Below are positions 18,000-24,753 of a DNA stretch of 64,000 nucleotides, in pieces (the stretch's first letter is position 1; every line of letters starts with the position of its first letter). The position numbers were made by a program, and so were the translations under genes. The DNA lies in NCBI GenBank assembly GCA_004558805.1, contig SFDE01000012.1:62001-126000 (forward strand). The letters are read 5' to 3'. This DNA is from Faecalibacterium prausnitzii. GTDB taxonomy: Bacteria; Bacillota; Clostridia; Oscillospirales; Ruminococcaceae. Under the pieces are notes generated by a model. That model searched no databases and was not told the DNA's origin. It was given only the letters and a program-made list of their open reading frames with translations.

Positions 18000-18284
18000 C
18001 AAGATCCCAAAGCTTTCTGCACACCGCAACAACAATTATCAGTTGCTCGCAGCCTGAGCGCTGCGCGTTCCGCCCACTCTTGTGTCGTGTGGGGTCGGGG
18101 CGTCCTTTAGACACAGCACCTGAACGGACCTAAGCTTTGCGGACCGGCAGGAACTCATGAAGCTACCAAAGCGTTAGCCTGACGATCGGCGTGACGCGGC
18201 GGGAATGTTGTAGATCGCCTGCACCCGGAGACACCTGCACTGAACTCTTTTCGGACATGGGTTCGACTCCCATCGCCTCCACCA
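18000..18284 (+). ncRNA. ssrA: tmRNA, tag reading frame and 3' tRNA-like end (5' end not located)
   Basis: The tag frame at 18028-18057 encodes NNNYQLLAA then TGA. The 3' end carries a T-arm ATGGG-TTCGACT-CCCAT, acceptor strand CGCCTCC and encoded ACCA ending at 18284. The intervening 200 bases are rich in short helices, as in tmRNA pseudoknots. I could not find the partner 5' acceptor (a GGAGGCG-like start) or a 5' half with the usual TTCGAC in the short gap after smpB. The left boundary given is therefore arbitrary. Confidence 0.75.
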
Positions 18285-18339
18285 AATGTGAATCAGGCGA
18301 ACCCCTTTTTCGTCCTGACCATGCCGCTCCCTGAGCGGT

Positions 18340-18386
18340 AAAGAAATAGGCACTCGGCCTTGATAGCCGGGTGCCTATTTCTTTTT
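18340..18386. terminator. Strong hairpin terminator downstream of tmRNA
   Basis: A 19-bp near-perfect stem (18340-18358 with 18366-18384), A-rich at 5' and T-rich at 3', so usable in both directions. It may end tmRNA transcription or belong to the prophage edge. Confidence 0.8.
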
Positions 18387-18425
18387 GCCCTGCTGACAAT
18401 ATAAACAACATAGTGCGGTCAATAA

Positions 18426-18497
18426 TTGTGCAGTATACACCTTGATAACAATGCGCGTGTATGGTAATATACAGACACAATAAAGGACGGGGGTAAA
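18426..18497 (+). repeat. 72-bp promoter/operator repeat, copy A
   Basis: 66 of 72 bases match copy B at 19597-19668. It contains -35 TTGATA (18442-18447), a 17-base spacer, -10 TAATAT (18465-18470) and the ribosome-site-like AAAGGACGGGGG. The spacer holds ATGCGCGTGTATGG (18451-18464), which matches the inverted-repeat element near the XRE gene and is probably its operator. It drives the 71- and 102-aa genes. Confidence 0.8.
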
Positions 18498-18503
18498 TAC
18501 AAA

Positions 18504-18719
18504 ATGACCGCTAAATACTTTGCAAACTCTGCAAAATATCAGATCACGCTGAACCGTAAAGAGGCCGAGGCTCTCGCCTACTATGGCAGCTCCTACGACT
18601 ACCTGATCACCGCTCTGAAGCTGTGGAGCGATGAGGCCGCTGAACTGAAGATCTTCGTCGATAACAAATTCACCGTCATGGCCGACCTAAACCGGGCACT
18701 GGCCGCCAGCAGGAATTAA
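18504..18719 (+). CDS. Small protein of unknown function (71 aa), cassette A
   Basis: I do not recognise a family. It is 71 aa with a mixed alpha/beta look (AKYQITLNRKEAEALAYYGSSYDYLITALKLW) and has no signal peptide or membrane segment. It is the first gene behind the copy-A promoter/operator repeat and is followed 13 bases later by the 102-aa gene. The setting at the prophage edge suggests an accessory (moron) gene. Confidence 0.6.
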   Translation: MTAKYFANSAKYQITLNRKEAEALAYYGSSYDYLITALKLWSDEAAELKIFVDNKFTVMADLNRALAASRN

Positions 18720-18732
18720 GGAGGGCACCGCA

Positions 18733-19041
18733 ATGAAGAACGTTCTGGTTGATATGCTGAAGGCTCAGGGCTTCACCGCCGCACAGTCCATGGAGTTCGC
18801 TTGTGAACACACGCTGCTCTCCAAGAAGTACGAGAAGCAGGTGCAGACCTGCTGGTACGGAGAGCAGACCTCCACGCTGGAGGTCAAGTTGTTCGTCAAT
18901 CTGGAGGCCGGGATCTGCCGGGTGTGGTTCTATTCGGACGGTCGGCGGGATGCCTACAAGGAGCGGTGGTACTCCACTCTCGGCAAGCGCACCTATAACG
19001 CTATCGCCGAGACCGTCAAAAACGCAGGGTTTGAGATCTGA
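18733..19041 (+). CDS. Protein of unknown function (102 aa), cassette A
   Basis: 102 aa, not recognised. It has a compact alpha/beta pattern with many aromatic residues (WYGEQTSTLEVKLFVNLEAG, VWFYSDGRRDAYKERWYSTL). AAGGAGGG precedes the ATG. It is cotranscribed with the 71-aa gene and ends at a strong terminator shared with the opposing repressor operon. Confidence 0.6.
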   Translation: MKNVLVDMLKAQGFTAAQSMEFACEHTLLSKKYEKQVQTCWYGEQTSTLEVKLFVNLEAGICRVWFYSDGRRDAYKERWYSTLGKRTYNAIAETVKNAGFEI

Positions 19042-19053
19042 AGAACGAAAAGG

Positions 19054-19083
19054 CCCCCGGCAGCGATGCCGGGGGTTCTTTTA
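19054..19083. terminator. Bidirectional terminator between cassette A and the repressor operon
   Basis: CCCCCGGC-agcgat-GCCGGGGG followed by TTCTTTT, with AAAA on the other side. It lies between convergent genes. Confidence 0.8.
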
Positions 19084-19266
19084 TGTCGCCGTTACATCCA
19101 GATCGTCCGGGTGCTTTGCCAGCTTTTCTGCCAGCTCGCCGAGGGCATCCTCTGCCGTGAGTTGGTCGTTGTATCTGTACTCGGCGGTGCGCAACTCGCC
19201 GCAGTTTCCGTCTGCCCATGAATCCGGCACGTCGATAGTCCCGGTGATTGTTACCTTGATTTTCAT
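19081..19266 (-). CDS. Small acidic protein (61 aa) cotranscribed with the XRE repressor
   Basis: 61 aa, starting VKVTITGTIDVPDS-like (MKIKVTITGTIDVP) and ending in an acidic helix. No family recognised. Its ATG overlaps the repressor stop codon (ATGA), so the two are translationally coupled. It may be a partner or modulator of the repressor; this is inference from context only. Confidence 0.6.
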   Translation of the reverse strand: MKIKVTITGTIDVPDSWADGNCGELRTAEYRYNDQLTAEDALGELAEKLAKHPDDLDVTAT

Positions 19267-19508
19267 TCGCTGCTTTCCTTTCGTTCCACGGCCTCCGGCT
19301 CGATCAGGTCCTCGATCTGGCAGCCGAGAACCTTTGCCAGCTTGAGCAACTGGTAAACGTCACGGGGCACACGGAGGCGGCGGCACCATGACTCAATGGT
19401 CCGAAGCGGCACCCCGCTCTGCTTGGACAGGTCGGATCTGGTCATGCCCTTTTCGATCAGCCTTTTGTCGATGGGGGTCATGTTCTCGGTCATCGTCAGT
19501 TTTCTCAT
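19263..19508 (-). CDS. XRE-family repressor of the left-edge module
   Basis: 81 aa, a single helix-turn-helix domain: KRLIEKGMTRSDLSKQSGVP, then LRTIESWCRRLRVP. It has no peptidase-like C-terminal domain, so it is not a LexA/CI-type cleavable repressor. A GGGAG site lies 9 bases before the ATG. Its promoter is near consensus and carries the same GTGTATGG element found in the two 72-bp repeats, so it probably represses itself and both flanking cassettes. Confidence 0.85.
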   Translation of the reverse strand: MRKLTMTENMTPIDKRLIEKGMTRSDLSKQSGVPLRTIESWCRRLRVPRDVYQLLKLAKVLGCQIEDLIEPEAVERKESSE

Positions 19509-19534
19509 GCGGTGATCACTCCCTTTCAGCGTCT

Positions 19535-19563
19535 ATTATACTGCGTGTGTATGGCTTTGTCAA
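19535..19563 (-). promoter_or_regulatory. Promoter of the XRE repressor, with operator in the spacer
   Basis: On the minus strand: TTGACA (19563-19558), 17-base spacer, TATAAT (19540-19535), a full consensus promoter. The spacer contains CCATACACACGCA (19554-19542), the same element as in the rightward promoters. Confidence 0.75.
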
Positions 19564-19576
19564 TTTGATGAAATAA

Positions 19577-19635
19577 CCATACATACGCATTGTTATTTGT
19601 GCAGTATACATCTTGATAGCCATGCGTATGTATGG
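19577..19635. promoter_or_regulatory. Inverted-repeat operator pair between repressor and cassette B
   Basis: CCATACATACGCAT at 19577-19590 is the exact reverse complement of ATGCGTATGTATGG at 19622-19635. The right arm sits between the -35 and -10 of the cassette B promoter. Confidence 0.7.
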
Positions 19636-19668
19636 TAATATATAGACACAATAAAGGACGGGGGTAAA
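19597..19668 (+). repeat. 72-bp promoter/operator repeat, copy B
   Basis: Pairs with copy A at 18426-18497 with six mismatches. -35 TTGATA (19613-19618), 17-base spacer, -10 TAATAT (19636-19641). It drives the 113-, 63- and 66-aa genes. Confidence 0.8.
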
Positions 19669-19676
19669 ACAAGAAG

Positions 19677-20018
19677 ATGTTTGATCGTGAACTCATGCGC
19701 CAGCTTGCAACGATTCCGGCCGAAGACCGGGCTGGATGGAAGGAGGAACGAGAAAAGCTTGAAGCTCTGGCCGGTGAAATGACCCGGCTGAATGTCCGGG
19801 ATATGGTTCCAAAGTACGGTGTTGCTCGTGTGCTTCGGGTTCTGGCGGCCACAATCAAGCAATCACCGAACGAGTACGATGCGGACGTGGTAGAGATGGC
19901 GAGCTGGATTCCTCCCATCCGGGCTGGCAGAAACGCCGAGGCATGGTTTTGCTCAACCATCCACCGTGCATATGTGCAGGGCCTTTTCCGGGAATACGCA
20001 AATCTTAGAAAGTTGTAA
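19677..20018 (+). CDS. Protein of unknown function (113 aa), cassette B
   Basis: 113 aa, not recognised. It is mostly helical and charged at the N-terminus (AEDRAGWKEEREKLEALAGEM), with a middle part like PKYGVARVLRVLAATIKQSP. No signal peptide or membrane span. First gene of the cassette behind promoter repeat B. Confidence 0.6.
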   Translation: MFDRELMRQLATIPAEDRAGWKEEREKLEALAGEMTRLNVRDMVPKYGVARVLRVLAATIKQSPNEYDADVVEMASWIPPIRAGRNAEAWFCSTIHRAYVQGLFREYANLRKL

Positions 20019-20033
20019 TGGAGGTGCTTCTGA

Positions 20034-20225
20034 ATGCTGGACATAAACTTTTTGGAATTTCTGAATGGCCCGTGGAGCAACGCAGCCTGTGTCGGCTACT
20101 GCTACAAAGCGATGCTTCGGGCGGGCGCAAGCCCGGACATGATCCGGGCTGTTCTCCGAAAGCTGGAAGGGTGTTTTGATGATTACTCCGTAGAAGAAGC
20201 TGCGGAGATTGCGAAAGGGGTCTGA
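20034..20225 (+). CDS. Small protein of unknown function (63 aa), cassette B
   Basis: 63 aa, not recognised. Helical, with two Cys near residues 19-23 and an acidic C-terminal half. GGAGG lies 9 bases before the ATG. It is 15 bases downstream of the 113-aa gene. Confidence 0.55.
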   Translation: MLDINFLEFLNGPWSNAACVGYCYKAMLRAGASPDMIRAVLRKLEGCFDDYSVEEAAEIAKGV

Positions 20226-20228
20226 ATT

Positions 20229-20429
20229 ATGAAAATGGTAAACGCAAAGGGCGAGGCCGTCTATTTCAATCGGGCATGGAAGCACGGGAAGGAAACGTGG
20301 GTGGTTCAGGGCATCGGCGAAACGCTTGTGATCGGGCGTGACCGCCAGAAGCGCAGGAGCCGCACATTCACCCAGCTGCCGCAGGCTGAGAAGTACCTTG
20401 CTCGCATGGGATTCAAAGCCGCTCCTTGA
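20229..20429 (+). CDS. Small basic protein of unknown function (66 aa), cassette B
   Basis: 66 aa, rich in Lys and Arg (GRDRQKRRSRTF) with beta-like stretches (ETWVVQGIGETLVIG). Begins 3 bases after the previous stop and ends before a strong terminator. It could bind nucleic acid; that is a guess from charge only. Confidence 0.55.
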   Translation: MKMVNAKGEAVYFNRAWKHGKETWVVQGIGETLVIGRDRQKRRSRTFTQLPQAEKYLARMGFKAAP

Positions 20430-20453
20430 GCCTTGATTTTTCCAACGGAAAAA

Positions 20454-20490
20454 ACACCCCCGGAGAAGCTTGTAAACTCTCCTGGGGTGT
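20454..20490 (+). terminator. Terminator of cassette B
   Basis: ACACCCC/GGGGTGT outer stem and GGAGA/TCTCC inner stem, followed by AACTTTATT. Confidence 0.75.
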
Positions 20491-20545
20491 AACTTTATTC
20501 TGAATACATAAAACGCCACGCAGGGGCTTTCTGTGCGGGCGCAGA

Positions 20546-20577
20546 AAAGGGCAGGTGCTATTGTGCATCTGCCCTTT
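20546..20577 (-). terminator. Terminator of the prophage tail/lysis operon
   Basis: AAAGGGCAG...CTGCCCTTT with inner TGCA pairing. On the minus strand it follows the last lysis gene by about 15 bases and runs into CTTTT. Confidence 0.75.
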
Positions 20578-20592
20578 GTTTTGCGTGTGGTT

Positions 20593-21309
20593 TTACTCGC
20601 TGCAGATCCACTCTGCATAGCGGAGATTGAGCCACCCGGCTCCGCTCTTGAGTCTGCCGTAGCTGCCCTGCACCTCGGTGATGGTGAAGACGTTCGGGCC
20701 ACGGACGACCACGGTGGCGGGGTATTCACTGCCGGGGCCTTTCCGGGCGGCGACCATCGGGACGGTCACCCGAACCAGAAAGGGCGGCTGCGCCACGTTG
20801 TACTGGGTCAGGTTGTACCGCTCAATCATGGCGCAGAGAACCTCGACGTAGTCCGGGGCTGTGGCGTACCCTCCGTCCTTGATGATCTGGGCGGCGGTGC
20901 GGTAGTCCAGCTGCCAGCGCAGTCCCTTGTACCGCAGGTCGGTGCCGTTCATCGCCCCGGCGAGGTATGCGCTGTGGTCGGCGATGGAGTCCTCGACGCT
21001 GGCATACACCCGGAACTCGGAGGGCTGCCGGACGGTCTCTCCGCTGCTGGCCTCTGAAGATACCCACGTCATGCTTTTCCCGGTCCATGTGGAGCCGGGC
21101 CAGTTGTTGCCGGAGAGGTTCTTCTTCATCCCGAAGCAGTTGTTGGAAGCCGAGGCCAGCGGAGACCGGCCCCAGAAACTTTCGATGATGAACTGGGCGA
21201 GGGTGATCGCTGCCGGGATGCCGGACGTGACGTTGTCCAAGGTGGCCAGTGGTGCGACCTTTTTGATGACCGCTTCGTGGGACAAATACTTCAGTTCTTC
21301 TGCTTGCAT
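20593..21309 (-). CDS. Endolysin: glucosaminidase with C-terminal SH3 domain
   Basis: 238 aa. The N-terminal 160 residues match GH73-type N-acetylglucosaminidases: GIPAAITLAQFIIESFWG with the catalytic Glu, NNCFGMKKNL, FRVYASVEDSIADHSAYL and YATAPDYVEVLCAMIERYNL. The C-terminal 65 residues form a bacterial SH3 wall-binding domain (VAARKGPGSEYPA...LKSGAGWLNLRYAEW). It should cleave the peptidoglycan glycan at lysis. It is the last gene of the operon and directly follows the amidase gene. Confidence 0.85.
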   Translation of the reverse strand: MQAEELKYLSHEAVIKKVAPLATLDNVTSGIPAAITLAQFIIESFWGRSPLASASNNCFGMKKNLSGNNWPGSTWTGKSMTWVSSEASSGETVRQPSEFRVYASVEDSIADHSAYLAGAMNGTDLRYKGLRWQLDYRTAAQIIKDGGYATAPDYVEVLCAMIERYNLTQYNVAQPPFLVRVTVPMVAARKGPGSEYPATVVVRGPNVFTITEVQGSYGRLKSGAGWLNLRYAEWICSE

Positions 21310-21316
21310 GGTGCCC

Positions 21317-22021
21317 TCACTTTCTGGCGGTGTACTTCAGGCTGATCCATCCGGCTCCGCTCTTCAACTTGCCCCAGCCGCCCTGCTGCTGCACGATGGT
21401 GAACACCTGCCCCTTACGAACAGTCTGGGCGACGGCGTAGCTCGTGCCCGGCCCTTTGCGGACGTTCAGGCTGCTGGCCGTGATCTGAACGATGAACGGC
21501 TCCGGGGTGGCCTCTGCACCCATCCGCTTGTTGACCTCGCTGGCGATGTACGGGAACTTGCTTTTGAGGTAAGGGCCGGGGCAGAGCGTGGACTTGAAGT
21601 AGCAGTGCATCGTGAGGTTCCCGGTCTTGTCGCCGGTGAAGTTGAGCCTCTGGATGCCGTTGCGCTTGCAGATGTCTACGCACAGGTCGATGAGCGAGGC
21701 CATCGCCTTGTCGCTCACAGTCCAGTTCGGGCCGAGGGTGTTGTTCGCCACCTCGATGGTGACAGCCTGATTGTCATTGTCCGGGCTGCTGGAGGTCCAT
21801 GCCCGGTCCTTTTCCTCGACGTACATCCCGATGCGGCCATCGGTGCCGATGCCGTAGTTGGAGCTTGCCTTTCGGCTGGTCGGGGCGAAAACTGCGCCGC
21901 ACTGCTCAACGGTCAGATTGCCAGCCATGTGGTGGATGGTGATCTTGCGGATGGGCTTCTTGCGGGGGCTTGTCCTGTTCGGGCTGATCTTGGTGTAGGA
22001 GATCAGAGAACTGTTGCTCAT
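21317..22021 (-). CDS. Endolysin: N-acetylmuramoyl-L-alanine amidase with SH3 domain
   Basis: 234 aa. Amidase_2 domain: ITIHHMAG supplies a zinc-ligand His, SSNYGIGTDGRIGMYVEE and MHCYFKSTLCPGPYL complete the active site. The C-terminal SH3 domain (SLNVRKGPGTSYAVA...LKSGAGWISLKYTA) is closely similar to that of the neighbouring glucosaminidase. It cuts between MurNAc and L-Ala. Strong AGGAGGT ribosome site. Confidence 0.9.
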   Translation of the reverse strand: MSNSSLISYTKISPNRTSPRKKPIRKITIHHMAGNLTVEQCGAVFAPTSRKASSNYGIGTDGRIGMYVEEKDRAWTSSSPDNDNQAVTIEVANNTLGPNWTVSDKAMASLIDLCVDICKRNGIQRLNFTGDKTGNLTMHCYFKSTLCPGPYLKSKFPYIASEVNKRMGAEATPEPFIVQITASSLNVRKGPGTSYAVAQTVRKGQVFTIVQQQGGWGKLKSGAGWISLKYTARK

Positions 22022-22081
22022 GGGAGCGACCTCCTTTCTCCCCGGCGGGCTGCTGCACCAGCCGGGGAAGGTCTGAATGTG

Positions 22082-22408
22082 TTAGTCTTTGGTGATCTCG
22101 TCGGCGATGTTCTCGGCCACCTCGTCCATCTCCTTGATGGCGGCATCGATGAAAGCGTCCAAGAAGGGCGTGACCTCGATGTTCTTCATCTTGAGCAACT
22201 TGATGACCAGAGCGTGCTTGTCGGTCTTGGGAATCTTGCCAGCTTCTGCGGCTTTCTCTGCGCCCTTGACCAGCTTGCGGACCAGCGAGAAGATGCGCTG
22301 CTCGCGGAGCCAAGGAATGCCGATCTTGGCAGCCATGAGCATTGCAATGGTGCCGATGATCTCCATGACGCTGGGAAGAATGGCGGTTGCGATTTCGGTG
22401 ATATTCAT
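22082..22408 (-). CDS. Phage holin, LLH-like
   Basis: 108 aa. One N-terminal hydrophobic helix (ILPSVMEIIGTIAMLMAAKI, about residues 10-30), then a long amphipathic, Lys/Glu-rich helix region. This matches LL-H type phage holins. It lies immediately before the two endolysin genes, the expected lysis-cassette order. Confidence 0.8.
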   Translation of the reverse strand: MNITEIATAILPSVMEIIGTIAMLMAAKIGIPWLREQRIFSLVRKLVKGAEKAAEAGKIPKTDKHALVIKLLKMKNIEVTPFLDAFIDAAIKEMDEVAENIADEITKD

Positions 22409-22421
22409 AGCTTTCCTCCTG

Positions 22422-22706
22422 TTAGATGTCGTTCGTTTCGTGGGCCTTTTTGTTCAGGTGCTTCTCCAGCTTGTCGAGCGCATCCTTGCACGGGCCGTTG
22501 CAGCCCTGCTCGATCAAGCCCTGCAGGGCACCTTTCAGGCCGTAGCAGAGCAGTGTCTGCTCGTCCTCGATGGACTTGATGAAGTCGCTCTGTTTGCGGT
22601 TGATCTGAAAGACCTTGTAGACGGCCACGATCACACCGATGATCACGCCGATGGACGAGATCACCGATGCGGCCCTGATTACGGTGTCGAGGTCAATGTA
22701 CATCAT
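22422..22706 (-). CDS. Small membrane protein of the lysis region (94 aa)
   Basis: 94 aa from the ATG at 22706, preceded by GGGAGGTGGAGG. A single transmembrane helix (VISSIGVIIGVIVAVYKVFQI) near the N-terminus is followed by a cytoplasmic helical tail with two Cys. Its position beside the holin suggests a second holin or antiholin; this is inference. Confidence 0.65.
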   Translation of the reverse strand: MMYIDLDTVIRAASVISSIGVIIGVIVAVYKVFQINRKQSDFIKSIEDEQTLLCYGLKGALQGLIEQGCNGPCKDALDKLEKHLNKKAHETNDI

Positions 22707-22902
22707 CCTCCACCTCCCCTCTGGCCGGACTGGGCAGAACGGCAGAGCAGGCGCACTCGATGTCGTGCAGCGATTCTTCCTCGGCTGCAACGGCACCCAA
22801 CTGCTGAAGCTGTTCGTTCTGCGCCTTGGCGATGCGGAGAAGGGTCGCCACGGCATCGGCTAAAAAGTCGATGAGTTCCAGCCCGCCAGAGGAGTTAGGC
22901 AT
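22693..22902 (-). CDS. Small phage protein of unknown function (69 aa)
   Basis: 69 aa; helical N-terminal half (LELIDFLADAVATLLRIAKAQNEQLQQL) resembling a short coiled coil, then two close Cys (IECACS). It overlaps the XkdX-like gene by 8 bases upstream and the membrane-protein gene by 14 bases downstream, a typical packed phage arrangement. Confidence 0.6.
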   Translation of the reverse strand: MPNSSGGLELIDFLADAVATLLRIAKAQNEQLQQLGAVAAEEESLHDIECACSAVLPSPARGEVEDDVH

Positions 22903-23044
22903 CCTTGTAATCCTCGCCAGTGATGGTTTTGTAGTCGTCCTCGGTGATGGTGCCCTTTTTGACGCGGGCTGCGATGCCAGCCTTGGTCAGACGACCGTGT
23001 TCATAGAGGCGGGACAGGCTCTCAACTAAAGTAGTAGCAGTCAT
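22895..23044 (-). CDS. XkdX family small phage protein (49 aa)
   Basis: 49 aa: MTATTLVESLSRLYEHGRLT, then KAGIAARVKKGTITEDDYKTI and an ITGEDY ending. This is the XkdX signature found next to tail fibre and holin genes in many Firmicutes phages. It is too short for many gene finders. Function unknown. Confidence 0.85.
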   Translation of the reverse strand: MTATTLVESLSRLYEHGRLTKAGIAARVKKGTITEDDYKTITGEDYKDA

Positions 23045-23046
23045 AA

Positions 23047-23310
23047 TTACAAAACCCCCTGTTCGATCAGCTGCATGGTGTAGTCGTCAATGGCCTTGCT
23101 GGTGTCGATCTCGGTGATCGATGCCAGCATCTGATACTCGGAGAACGTGATCTCCCGGCTCTCGCACTTGTAGTCGGTGTAGGCCGGAGTGCCGTCCTGT
23201 TCGGGATGCTCCACGGCGGTGATGTTGCGCCGCTGGATGTAGGTCTCCGGGCCGATGATCTGGAGTTCTTCAGGCTGGCTGGAGCATACTTCGGGTACCC
23301 AAGGTTTCAT
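23047..23310 (-). CDS. Phage protein of unknown function upstream of xkdX (87 aa)
   Basis: 87 aa with mixed strands and helices (ITFSEYQMLASITEIDTSKAIDDYTMQLIEQGVL). Similar small proteins commonly precede XkdX in Clostridia phages. The reverse transcriptase ORF runs 41 bases into its start, suggesting the retroelement was fitted into a pre-existing tail-fibre/lysis junction. Confidence 0.65.
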   Translation of the reverse strand: MKPWVPEVCSSQPEELQIIGPETYIQRRNITAVEHPEQDGTPAYTDYKCESREITFSEYQMLASITEIDTSKAIDDYTMQLIEQGVL

Positions 23311-24424
23311 GGTTCTTTTTCCTCCGATCTAATTTTGAGATGATTTCTTTGAGCTTGCCGATCTTCACGTTCGGTTTGATTCTGCGCTTGAAGCACTCGT
23401 AGGTGTCGGTGCAGGAAAACCAGCCCATGTAGCTCAGCATGGCTGCGATGTTGTGGCGGCAGTAGCTACGCCCTGCCTCTTTCGCATTGTGGAGGTGCCG
23501 GGCCGTCTGTGTGGCCTTGAGCATGATCCGCTTGCGAATGATGGTCTTGTCCCGGTAAAATACAAAGCCCATAAAATCCAGAGGTCTGCCCATCGCTTTC
23601 CGCTTGCCCTGATAGAAGAACTTGCAGACCTGCCTGTTCTTCTTCAACTTCAAACGGAACCGCCTCCCCAGCATCTCTCGGATCTGAACGTCGGCATTGT
23701 GCAGGACTTTCTTGGCCGCTGCATAAATTGTCACGTCGTCCATGTACCGCACGAGTTTGTCGAGGCCGAGGGTCTCGGTTATCAACTTGTCGAGCGGCTC
23801 CAGCAGGTAGTTGGCCAGCCATTGCGAAATGTAGAACCCCAGCGGGATGCCTTTTTTGAACTCCCGGAGGCACAGCCAGATGACGTGGAGAAACCATTCA
23901 TCCTTGATCCTGATTGCAAGCTCCCGCATCAAAACGTCCAGCCGGATGCTGTCGTAAAAATGCCGGATGTCAACTTTCAGGAAGTTCCGGGTCCCTTTCG
24001 GGTCTGAACGGAGCCACTTCTCAATCCTCCGCTTGGCGTAATGTGCGCCGCGTTTCGGGAAGCTGCCGCAGCTGTACTTGTATGCGGTGCCGGTGATGAT
24101 CGGCTCTAACACCAGCACGATGATGTGGTGCAGCCATTGCTCGTGGATCTCCGGCTCAAAGATCTTCCGAATCTTACCGTGTTCGTAGATGATCTTCGGG
24201 GTGTGCTTGTGGGGCTTGAATCCGAGTTTCGGGTTCTGGACTTCTATTCCATCGGGTTTGGTGTTCAAAATCATATCGTGCATCTTCTGGACTTCATCGT
24301 CCAGATGGGCATCGATATACTTTACCTCCGCTCGGCGTGTTTTGCCTTTCCGAAGGTTCTTGTATGCCTTGCGGATTGTTTCCTCCGAAAGCATTGCTTG
24401 ATACAGATACTTGTACTCTTTCAA
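23270..24424 (-). CDS. Diversity-generating retroelement reverse transcriptase
   Basis: 384 aa. It copies the template RNA into mutagenised cDNA. Visible RT motifs: catalytic-Asp motif A FLKVDIRHFYDSI (about 148-160), motif 4 LGFYISQWLANYLLEPLD with the DGR-type SQ (200-201) in place of the usual QG, and YMDDVTIYA (227-235). The C-terminal basic thumb ends near RRKKNHE. The start is a TTG at 24424: an in-frame TAG lies four codons upstream, and the next Met is at residue 11. It lies 223 bases downstream of the template repeat, the normal DGR layout. Confidence 0.95.
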   Translation of the reverse strand: MKEYKYLYQAMLSEETIRKAYKNLRKGKTRRAEVKYIDAHLDDEVQKMHDMILNTKPDGIEVQNPKLGFKPHKHTPKIIYEHGKIRKIFEPEIHEQWLHHIIVLVLEPIITGTAYKYSCGSFPKRGAHYAKRRIEKWLRSDPKGTRNFLKVDIRHFYDSIRLDVLMRELAIRIKDEWFLHVIWLCLREFKKGIPLGFYISQWLANYLLEPLDKLITETLGLDKLVRYMDDVTIYAAAKKVLHNADVQIREMLGRRFRLKLKKNRQVCKFFYQGKRKAMGRPLDFMGFVFYRDKTIIRKRIMLKATQTARHLHNAKEAGRSYCRHNIAAMLSYMGWFSCTDTYECFKRRIKPNVKIGKLKEIISKLDRRKKNHETLGTRSMLQPA

Positions 24425-24647
24425 CTTGTACGCCTATAAGATATTTTTTCTTCTATCTCCTGCACCCGGCAGGTGCGACCGCTTTACCGGGTGCCCTGTA
24501 TCGGACCTATTTCCACTCATCTTTCCAATTATGGCGAGTAAGCCGTATTTCAACGGTCAGCGGTGTAGGCTGCGCCCATCATGGCGCAGTGCATAAAATG
24601 CAGAGTGCGGCGGCTTTGGCGAAGGATGTAGATTGCAGATAGAATCA
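24425..24647 (-). ncRNA. DGR RNA spacer between template repeat and reverse transcriptase
   Basis: No convincing ORF. Two strong hairpins: CTGCGCC/GGCGCAG (24570-24589) and GCACCCGG/CCGGGTGC (24462-24494). In studied DGRs the template RNA includes a structured spacer between TR and RT needed for cDNA priming; this stretch fits that position. Limits are those of the gap. Confidence 0.55.
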
Positions 24648-24753
24648 GGCCGAGCCGATGTTCCAGTTCGCATTGCCAGCGTCATTGTTCAGATTGATGC
24701 ACCGAGGCCCCGTATTGGTGCCATTGTTGCAATTACCGAACCGTAGGCCCACC
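24648..24753 (-). repeat. DGR template repeat (TR), 106 bp
   Basis: Aligns without gaps to 24905-25010 with 14 mismatches. Read on the minus strand in the target frame it gives an Asn-rich peptide with ten codons of AAY or ATC type at the positions that differ. It has 26 adenines on that strand; 13 are changed in the variable copy. It lies outside any gene, between the target and the reverse transcriptase. Confidence 0.96.

Noticed and set aside
18285..18500. Permuted (two-piece) tmRNA with the 5' half downstream
   Set aside because: No GGAGGCG-like acceptor strand or TTCGAC region found between the CCA end and the first prophage gene.
24411..24642. Plus-strand ORFs in the DGR spacer, considered as an accessory gene
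   Set aside because: Wrong strand for the DGR operon, no ribosome site, and no helical bundle pattern expected of Avd.
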